NCBI GenBank assembly: GCA_039936115.1
Contig: JBDTIZ010000096.1
Location: 1-18,075, forward strand
Reading direction: 5' to 3'
DNA: 18,075 nucleotides
From: DATIJJ01 sp039936115
GTDB taxonomy: Bacteria; Pseudomonadota; Gammaproteobacteria; DSM-16500
Made by a program: the position numbers and the translations under genes. The notes under the pieces are model-generated. The model had not been told where the DNA came from. It saw only the letters and a program-made list of their open reading frames with translations, and did no database searches. Below, in pieces: positions 1-6,125 of this stretch (positions within the stretch are counted from its first letter, which is position 1; the number at the start of each line of letters is the position of its first letter).

Positions 1-27
1 CGCGGCTTGTCCGCGGTATCCAGTCAA
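1..27. repeat. Edge of a small palindromic dispersed-type repeat
   Basis: The first 15 bases are a perfect inverted repeat (cgcgg at 1-5, loop cttgt, ccgcg at 11-15), followed by tatccagtca. Palindromes of this style, with a CCGCGG core flanked by a TGGATAC-like arm, occur as dispersed intergenic repeats in many host-associated bacteria. That family assignment is from memory, and no second copy is present in the window. The element appears cut by the window start, so its full length is unknown. Confidence 0.35.
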
Positions 28-72
28 CTTAGCGCCTATTTTGATTTGTAAAATAAGCAAACATATTGATCG

Positions 73-112
73 CTCTTCGATAAAGAGGACGAATACGAGG
101 CTCGCCCCTACG
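73..112 (-). repeat. Hairpin-forming intergenic repeat-like segment downstream of ftsI
   Basis: Two adjacent hairpins lie here. CTCTT (73-77) pairs with AAGAG (83-87). Just after it, ggacga (87-92) pairs with tcgccc further on, with one mismatch that becomes a G-U wobble if read on the minus strand, so the fold suits RNA made from the ftsI side. The minus-strand core, GTAGGGGCGAGCCTCGTATT, has the look of a dispersed intergenic element. It may act as a transcript end for ftsI or be a small repeat insertion. There is no clean U-run after the stem, so it is not called a terminator. Confidence 0.3.
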
Positions 113-138
113 AAAGCTATCAGATTATAGTTAACAAA

Positions 139-1845
139 TTAGCTTATTGCAGACTGCAAAGATGCCGGATCATCCGGCGCAATGTTTAAAATCCGTAGAG
201 AACCTTCCATGATTTTTTCAAACACTGGCCCTGACACAAAACCGCCTAAATGTTGTTTTCCACGAGGATCATGAATAATGACAGCAACCACGAGCCTTGG
301 ACGAGTTGCAGGTGCGATTCCAACGAAAGATGAATTGAAACGATGTTTTTCATAGCCATGAACACCAACAAGATTTGCAGTACCTGTTTTACCTGCCACG
401 ACATAACCAGGTACACGCGCATCTTCCGCAGTTCCACCTTTTTCAACAACTGACTGCAGCATGCCAAGCATAAGTCGCGCAATTTTAGGATCGATCACAC
501 GCTCACCTACCGGTGGTTTTTCCTGACGTAACAAGGTCAGAGGAATCTTAACTCCACCATTCGCCAGCGTTGCATAAGCATGCGCAAGTTGTAAGGGCGT
601 GACTGCAATACCATATCCGAATGACAAGGTCGCGAGCGCAAAGGGTTTCCATGTGGGACGTTTGATTAATCTTCCTGCTTGTTCGCCAGGAAAACCAACA
701 CCTGTGACTTCGCCAAATCCGAAGCGATGCAGCAAATTCCATAATTGAGTCGATGGCAACGTCAACATCACTTTTGTCACGCCGACGTTACTTGAAAGCT
801 GTAAAATTTGCGTCAGTGTAATGGGGCCATTGTTATGCTCATCTTGTACGACATGACGATCGACATTAATCCAGCCGGGAGACGTATCTATAATGTTATT
901 AGGCTTGAATTTGCCACTCTCTAATGCAGTTGTGATACTAAAAGCTTTGATCGTAGATCCCGGTTCAAATGTATCTGTTACTGCACGATTACGAATACTG
1001 TCTTTTTGTTGTGGAATAATTTTATTAGGATTGTACGAAGGTTGATTGACCATCGCGAGTACTTCACCTGTATTGACATCCAAGACAATCACAGAGCCTG
1101 ATACCGCTTGATTTTTTTCAATACCTGCCATCAATTCACGATAGGCCAAGTATTGAATTCTGCGATTAATACTTAAGACTAAATCATTTCCTGATTGCTG
1201 AGTTTGCATGGTTTGCACATTGGTAATGATGCGACCTAGACGATCTTTGATGACATATTTTTTGCCGGGCCTTCCGGTTAACCAACCATTATAGGCAAGT
1301 TCTAAGCCTTCTTGACCACGATCATCTATATTGGTAAATCCAATGACATGCGCTGCGATTTCACCATCCGGATAAAAACGCTTGTAATCTTGTTGCAAAA
1401 ATACGCCCGGGATTTTTAATAATTTAACTTGATTCGCAATGGCAGGTGATACTTCACGTTTAAGATAAAGAAATTCGCGATTTTTATTTTTAGGTTGTGA
1501 CAATAATGACTGAATGTTTTTAGGATTCATGGTCAACACACTTGCCAAGTCTTTAAGTGTTTTGGGAGGCAGTGGTTCTAACAATTCTTTGGGATTAAAC
1601 CAAACCGAATAAACAGATGTGCTAACAGCCAGCGGATAACCATTTCGATCCGTGATCATACCGCGAAAAGAAGGCTCACTCACCAAACGTAATGCCCGCG
1701 CATCCCCTTGGTTTCGTAAAAAATGACGCTCAATCACTGCGAGATCGATCATACGTATGATCAATCCCGCAACGACTAACAAGATAAGAATACTTAAAAG
1801 ATAAAAGCGCCACGGAATGAACGCTATTTGTAATTTATATTTCAC
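139..1845 (-). CDS. ftsI: Peptidoglycan D,D-transpeptidase FtsI (PBP3)
   Basis: This is the septal class B penicillin-binding protein, which cross-links peptidoglycan at the division site in the periplasm together with FtsW. The 568 residues begin with a short cytoplasmic stretch and one membrane segment (about residues 13-31). A PBP dimerisation domain follows (about 55-210), and then the transpeptidase domain with all three catalytic motifs: S297-T-I-K300 (nucleophile serine), S351-S-N353 and K486-T-G488. The length is close to the 588 residues of E. coli FtsI, which also carries a C-terminal region removed on maturation. Its ATG overlaps the ftsL stop in an ATGA (1842-1845), so the two are translationally coupled. 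In most gammaproteobacteria murE follows immediately; here the 138 bases after the stop hold no start of murE. Confidence 0.97.
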   Translation of the reverse strand: MKYKLQIAFIPWRFYLLSILILLVVAGLIIRMIDLAVIERHFLRNQGDARALRLVSEPSFRGMITDRNGYPLAVSTSVYSVWFNPKELLEPLPPKTLKDLASVLTMNPKNIQSLLSQPKNKNREFLYLKREVSPAIANQVKLLKIPGVFLQQDYKRFYPDGEIAAHVIGFTNIDDRGQEGLELAYNGWLTGRPGKKYVIKDRLGRIITNVQTMQTQQSGNDLVLSINRRIQYLAYRELMAGIEKNQAVSGSVIVLDVNTGEVLAMVNQPSYNPNKIIPQQKDSIRNRAVTDTFEPGSTIKAFSITTALESGKFKPNNIIDTSPGWINVDRHVVQDEHNNGPITLTQILQLSSNVGVTKVMLTLPSTQLWNLLHRFGFGEVTGVGFPGEQAGRLIKRPTWKPFALATLSFGYGIAVTPLQLAHAYATLANGGVKIPLTLLRQEKPPVGERVIDPKIARLMLGMLQSVVEKGGTAEDARVPGYVVAGKTGTANLVGVHGYEKHRFNSSFVGIAPATRPRLVVAVIIHDPRGKQHLGGFVSGPVFEKIMEGSLRILNIAPDDPASLQSAIS

Positions 1846-2177
1846 TCGTTCACAACTACCACGGATTTATTATCAGGAATAATCATACCAAGTCTACCTT
1901 CAGCTACGTTTTGGATTCGCGCTTGCATAATCCAAGTGCTTTTTTCTAACAACAATTGGCCCCATTGTATATGGAGTCGATCACGTTCAGCTAAAGATTG
2001 TTGAATCCCCGCATTAAGACTTCGTGTGTTATTGGTGATATAAATCACACTCAATGCGGATGTGAGTACAGCCATAATCATCACAACCATCGGGAGTTGT
2101 GTACGGTTAAAAAAGATTGAGACAACCCAACCACGAGACAATACACCTTGATTAAGTAAACGAGCTGCTGCATTCAT
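1842..2177 (-). CDS. ftsL: Cell division protein FtsL
   Basis: This is a small bitopic divisome protein that forms the FtsQLB complex and helps activate FtsWI. The 111 residues fit the family: a short cytoplasmic N-terminus, one hydrophobic segment at about residues 29-49, then a polar helical stretch with heptad-like character (about 50-95) expected to form the coiled coil with FtsB, and a short tail. Sequence conservation in FtsL is low, so the call rests on topology, length and position between rsmH and ftsI. Both borders are ATGA overlaps (2174-2177 with rsmH, 1842-1845 with ftsI), showing tight operon coupling. Confidence 0.92.
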   Translation of the reverse strand: MNAAARLLNQGVLSRGWVVSIFFNRTQLPMVVMIMAVLTSALSVIYITNNTRSLNAGIQQSLAERDRLHIQWGQLLLEKSTWIMQARIQNVAEGRLGMIIPDNKSVVVVNE

Positions 2178-3112
2178 GATAGCTTCTCCCCTATTCGTAA
2201 AGTTGCACTTCGGGCACGAGGATTCATGGAAATTTCTGTTTCACTTGGTTTGATGGCACGACTTAATCGTTTAAATTTCACTTCGATATTGGCGTGCTTA
2301 ATCGGTAAGCCTGCTGGGATTTCTTTGCCACGCTCTTGTTGTTGCATAAACTGCTTAACCAATCGATCTTCTAAAGAATGAAAACTAATCACTAACAAAC
2401 GACCCCGAACTCTTAATACTTCTAGACCTTGTTCTAATCCCAACTCTAAATCATCTAATTCTCTATTAACTGCAATACGAATCGCTTGAAAACTACGTGT
2501 TGCAGGATGTTTGCCTTTTTGCCAAGCAGGATGTGCTTTCGCAACAATTTCTGCTAATTGATGAGTTGTGGTAATGGGTGTTTCTTGACGCGCTGCGACA
2601 ATCGCATTTGCAATTCGACGTGAGTGACGTTCTTCACCAAATTCGAACAACACGTTCGCTAAGTCTTTTTCGCTAATTTTTGCAATCCAGGTTGCGGCAT
2701 CTATGCCACTGGAAGTATCCATACGCATATCGAGTTTGCCCGCGCGCATGAAACTGAAACCACGATCGGGATCATCAAGTTGGGGGGAAGAAACACCCAA
2801 GTCAAATAGTATGCCGTCGATCTTTCCATAGATATTCTCCTCTTTGGCAAAAGTCACAACGTTTGAAAATGAACCATGTCGGATCACAAACCGTTTATCT
2901 GCTGAATAACGTTGGCGTGCAAAAGCAACTGCTTGAGGATCTTTATCAATCGCCAACAAGCGTCCGTTGGGACCTAATGCCGCTAAAATCGCTTCAGCAT
3001 GGCCGCCGCGCCCAAAAGTAGCATCGATATAAACGCCATCGGATTTAATTGCGAGGTTTTCAACCACCTCAGCTAATAACACCGATTGATGTTCATTAAA
3101 TTGTTCTTTCAT
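2174..3112 (-). CDS. rsmH: 16S rRNA (cytosine(1402)-N(4))-methyltransferase RsmH (MraW)
   Basis: RsmH uses S-adenosylmethionine to methylate N4 of C1402 in the decoding centre of 16S rRNA. The family motifs are all visible: DATFGRGGH (SAM-binding loop), LLAIDKDP, FDLGVSSPQLDDPDRGFSF, LDMRMD, NRELDDLE and ISFHSLEDR near the C-terminus. I place the start at ATG 3112 (312 residues). This aligns with the E. coli N-terminus, whose protein is 313 residues, and a GGTGG sits 8 bases upstream. An in-frame ATG at 3127 with AGGG 7 bases upstream would add five residues and is a real alternative. The gene begins just after the mraZ stop and overlaps ftsL by 4 bases. Confidence 0.96.
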   Translation of the reverse strand: MKEQFNEHQSVLLAEVVENLAIKSDGVYIDATFGRGGHAEAILAALGPNGRLLAIDKDPQAVAFARQRYSADKRFVIRHGSFSNVVTFAKEENIYGKIDGILFDLGVSSPQLDDPDRGFSFMRAGKLDMRMDTSSGIDAATWIAKISEKDLANVLFEFGEERHSRRIANAIVAARQETPITTTHQLAEIVAKAHPAWQKGKHPATRSFQAIRIAVNRELDDLELGLEQGLEVLRVRGRLLVISFHSLEDRLVKQFMQQQERGKEIPAGLPIKHANIEVKFKRLSRAIKPSETEISMNPRARSATLRIGEKLS

Positions 3113-3140
3113 TCGACATGCCACCATCAGTTTTCCCTAA

Positions 3141-3596
3141 TCACAAGGACAACTTTTTCACTTCATCAGGCAGTGTTGAATCCAAATCGGATTCTTCTGC
3201 CAACCATTCACTACGACGCGCTTGCCAATGCGCGTCATCCCATAATTCAAATTTTTTACCCTGCCCCACTAACATGGCGCGTTTGCTCAATCCCGCATAT
3301 TCGCGTAACAATGGCGGCAGCAGTATACGCCCATGGCTGTCTAATTCAACCTCGGTTGCATGGCCTATGAGTAAACGTTGGATACGACGCGCCGCTGGAT
3401 TAAAACTAGGAAGTGCAGCAAGTTTGCTTTCGATCTCTTCCCAAGCAGTTAAAGGATAGAGCAATAAGCATTTTTCTTCGGTATCAATAGTCAACACGAT
3501 GCAACTGCGGCTTTCTTGCAACCGCTCACGGTATCGAGTAGGTACTACAATCCTACCCTTTACATCGATGTTGATTCCGTTGACGCCTCTAAACAC
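3141..3596 (-). CDS. mraZ: Transcriptional regulator MraZ
   Basis: This is the first gene of the dcw cluster and a DNA-binding protein of the AbrB-like double-wing fold. It forms ring oligomers and represses its own operon. The 151 residues (E. coli 152) contain the two SpoVT/AbrB-type repeats, each with the DxxxR signature: DVKGR near residue 11 and DSHGR in the second half. The start is GTG at 3594-3596, supported by AAGGAG 7 bases upstream (plus-strand 3604-3609) and by the conserved N-terminus MFRG. Its probable operator lies 85-119 bases upstream (see the GTGGN array), which implies autoregulation of mraZ-rsmH-ftsL-ftsI. Confidence 0.96.
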   Translation of the reverse strand: MFRGVNGINIDVKGRIVVPTRYRERLQESRSCIVLTIDTEEKCLLLYPLTAWEEIESKLAALPSFNPAARRIQRLLIGHATEVELDSHGRILLPPLLREYAGLSKRAMLVGQGKKFELWDDAHWQARRSEWLAEESDLDSTLPDEVKKLSL

Positions 3597-3680
3597 GTGG
3601 GCTCTCCTTCCGCTTAATGAAAGGGCTAACTTTTAAACCTCTCTCGAACGCACGAATACACCTTTCATAGCTAGCAATAT

Positions 3681-3715
3681 ACCACAATTTCCCACAATAA
3701 ACCACTTTCCGCCAC
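3681..3715 (-). promoter_or_regulatory. MraZ operator: four GTGGN repeats at 10-bp period
   Basis: On the plus strand accac, cccac, accac and gccac start at 3681, 3691, 3701 and 3711, exactly 10 bases apart. Read on the minus strand these are GTGGC, GTGGT, GTGGG and GTGGT with 5-base spacers. Known E. coli MraZ sites are TGGGN repeats separated by 5 bases upstream of mraZ, so position, period and core all agree. A TATATT on the minus strand (3676-3681) abuts the array and could be the -10, but no convincing -35 accompanies it. The rest of the 3597-3891 gap holds the mraZ leader on the left and the upstream region of the divergent gene on the right. Confidence 0.8.
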
Positions 3716-3891
3716 TTTATCGCATAAATTTGCTGTTATTTGCTTTTAAAGGTTGAAATCACCATTGTCCGTGGGATTCAGTTAAGTTGGCTCGGTTTCA
3801 ATTTGTAGAAATTACAATCAACGAGTTACGGCATCGGCAAGTTTTTTTCATCGCGCTAATCTAATTATCATCGTACAATCACACGACCCAA

Positions 3892-5235
3892 GTGAAAAAA
3901 TCACTAAAAAAAATTAACCACAAAGAAGCATCCCGCATGCCAAAAATTACTTTACCGAAAGAATATCTACCTCTTTTTGCGACGCCCGAAAAAAAATCTT
4001 GCGGGCTTCATAGAGAATTTTTAAACTATTGTAGTCAGCATGACGTATGTACTCTGGCTGAGCTCAAAATTGCATTAGAAAGCGGCGATTCAAAAAAACT
4101 CGATGTTCTGACCTACTTCGATCAACAGCTAGTTGCAATTAATAAAATAAACCCTGAAGAACGACGAAAACTACCTCAACCAGAAAATAATATCAGCGAA
4201 ACAAAACTGATAGAAAACATTCCAGCTGTTAGAAACACAACAACTGCAGTATATAATCCAGAGTTGCAAGCAAGAGAAGATAGCTCTCTTGAATATTTGG
4301 TCAGTATTGGTATTGATCCTATCAGAAAATATTCTGGTTCTGCTCTTGCCGAACTGACTCGAATTGAATCGTTAGTAGGTACCTCAAATGGTGTAAATGC
4401 TTCCCTACATGCATTATCTTATACATCAGATGGAAAAGTTGTTTGAACAATCAGTATTAATGCTGATGTTTTTGTTTACTCTAGCCCTGAAGTCGGCATT
4501 GCACCCAACCAAGCATTAGAGAATGCAGCAAAAAAAATGCTTGAGTCCTTAGTAAAAAATGAAAAGTATTTTCCCTATTTTCTACTCAAACTTGATCAGA
4601 GCAGTGATCCAGTACGTGTTGTCAGAACTTTGATTTATGAGAATAGTAGCAAGATCATTTCCGCTGAATATCAATATAATGAAATTGAGGCAGCAGATAA
4701 AATAACTTATCAATCAGTAAGATGTTATTTACTATTTCATGACAAGGTTTTGGGCGAAGCAACAGTGGGTTTTCAAGATAATTATGAAGACAAAGCACGT
4801 TTAGCAGCGTATCAACATGCCCGTACAAAAATTCAATCGCACATAGAAAGCGTTACTTTTAAATCTTATTCAGAAAATTATCAGCGTTTCTTAGCATTAT
4901 ATCAGTCACTGCATATCGCCCCGGAAATAAATGCTAATTCTACTGCCCTGGTCTCACGGAGTTTATTTGTTAATAGAGCGGAACAACATCAAAAGACAAA
5001 GAAGCCGATTGGATATGAAAAAACAATAACCTCCCTACCCATGGCAAGTAAATCTGCAGGAACACAAAACTTGGGAAGGATTTCAGACTCGTTTGCTAGT
5101 GCATCCACTCAATCAAGTATCGCATCAGTCAATCAACTCACATTTTTCAGATTTGGCCTAAATGTCGAGCAAGCATACAATCAACCCACCACAAAGCAAC
5201 AAGTCATCTCTTATAACTATAACCGGACGAGATGA
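3892..5235 (+). pseudogene. Hypothetical protein with dsRBD-like regions, interrupted by one in-frame TGA
   Basis: A single reading frame of 448 codons runs from GTG 3892 to TGA 5233-5235, broken only by TGA at 4444-4446 (codon 185). Sequence on both sides stays coding-like in the same frame, with no frameshift. The ATG at 4537 that opens the second half has no Shine-Dalgarno, so independent translation is unlikely. Two stretches resemble double-stranded-RNA-binding domains. One spans the stop (ALSYTSDGKVV before it, then a strand and a helix NQALENAAKKMLESL). The other is near the middle of the second half (SAEYQYNE..., then GEATVGFQDNYEDKARLAAYQHA). The C-terminal 90 residues are Ser/Thr/Gln-rich and probably disordered. 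An ATG at 3937 is an alternative start; neither start has a strong ribosome site. yraN and ftsL end in TGA, so TGA is a normal stop here. Function is unknown. It could be a recent nonsense mutation, a sequencing error, or rarely read-through. Confidence 0.6.
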
Positions 5236-5267
5236 TATATTCTGCACTTCTGCGCCATAACTGAATC

Positions 5268-6032
5268 CTATCTATCGCGACGAGGGGGAGGAATAGAATT
5301 ATTCGCATCAGGATTAGACGCCGGCGCGTTTTCGTCGGCATCCCTATTAGTCGAGCTTTGTGTGCCAGAAAAGATAGGACTATCACTATTCACTCTTGAA
5401 ACTTGCGAGACTCTTAGTGAGTCGGTTGCTATGCGAGCACCATAAGCTAACAAATTAGATTTGATATCTGAAAAATGTTTAAATCTATTATCTCTTTCAT
5501 CTTCACTTGAAGATTCTTTATAAGGCTTTATAAATTTATCAGGATCAGCAGCAAATTTTTTATAAAGACCTAGTTCAGTTAGCCTACTGTATAATGTTTT
5601 AATAAATTGCATGAAGAATTGAGAAGTATTTAGTAGCTCTATTGGCACAGGTGAAATAATGTTTCTATTTTCTGTTATCCAGGCTCTTAAAGAATCCTCA
5701 TCGCTAAAAGACTTCCATTTTGCTGACTTTCCTTCCAGATAGAGTAAGAAAAAAGATAATTCTGTTGTGATTCGAGGCATTTCTTCGCCCAGAACTAGCG
5801 AATGAAACAACTGTATCATTGGCACTGCATTATGTTGTTTATCATCAATCATATTTTCCAAATAACCAATCAATGCCCATTGGCCAGCAGATTTATTCAA
5901 TTCATCAATTCTATCCGATTGGATGGATTCCATGCGGTCACTTAATGAAGCAAATTCATTTAATGAATGAATATCACTAGAATACTTTTCCTCTCGCTCC
6001 CCGCCTTTTTTTTCATCTCTATCGTGACCCAT
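5268..6032 (-). CDS. Hypothetical helical protein with disordered C-terminal tail
   Basis: I do not recognise this 254-residue protein. The start at 6032 is chosen because GGAG lies 5 bases upstream (plus-strand 6038-6041); an in-frame ATG at 6050 has no such site. The N-terminus is short and highly charged (MGHDRDEKKGGERE). Residues of about 20-180 are predicted mainly helical and soluble, with no signal peptide or membrane segment. The last 50 or so residues are Ser/Asn/Asp/Pro-rich and end in IPPPRRDR. It lies downstream of the ankyrin-repeat gene on the same strand, 93 bases apart, with its own likely promoter. Location in an accessory block beside an effector-like gene, plus a flexible tail, makes a secreted substrate possible, but nothing in the sequence proves it. 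Confidence 0.6.
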   Translation of the reverse strand: MGHDRDEKKGGEREEKYSSDIHSLNEFASLSDRMESIQSDRIDELNKSAGQWALIGYLENMIDDKQHNAVPMIQLFHSLVLGEEMPRITTELSFFLLYLEGKSAKWKSFSDEDSLRAWITENRNIISPVPIELLNTSQFFMQFIKTLYSRLTELGLYKKFAADPDKFIKPYKESSSEDERDNRFKHFSDIKSNLLAYGARIATDSLRVSQVSRVNSDSPIFSGTQSSTNRDADENAPASNPDANNSIPPPRRDR

Positions 6033-6077
6033 AGTAGCTCCATATATCATATATATAGATAAAAAACTTACACATAT

Positions 6078-6086
6078 ACTATACCA
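6078..6086 (-). promoter_or_regulatory. Extended -10 promoter for the 254-residue protein gene
   Basis: The minus-strand sequence TGGTATAGT is an extended -10 (TGn followed by a 5-of-6 match to TATAAT). It would start a leader of about 40 bases before ATG 6032. No good -35 is present at 16-18 bases, which an extended -10 can tolerate. It suggests this gene can be transcribed separately from the ankyrin gene upstream. Confidence 0.4.
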
Positions 6087-6125
6087 TACCTCGTAACGAT
6101 TATTTTGAAATTGGCATTAAAGCTT

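Noticed and set aside
3086..3459. Plus-strand open frames across rsmH and mraZ.
   Set aside because: They are antisense to two clearly conserved genes and show no recognisable protein features.
4537..5235. Treating the second half of the dsRBD-like gene as an independent 232-residue protein.
   Set aside because: Its ATG has no ribosome-binding site and lies inside an Ala-rich helix continuous with the upstream frame.
5236..5267. Terminator between the convergent genes.
   Set aside because: No stem with a U-run could be found in the 32 bases.
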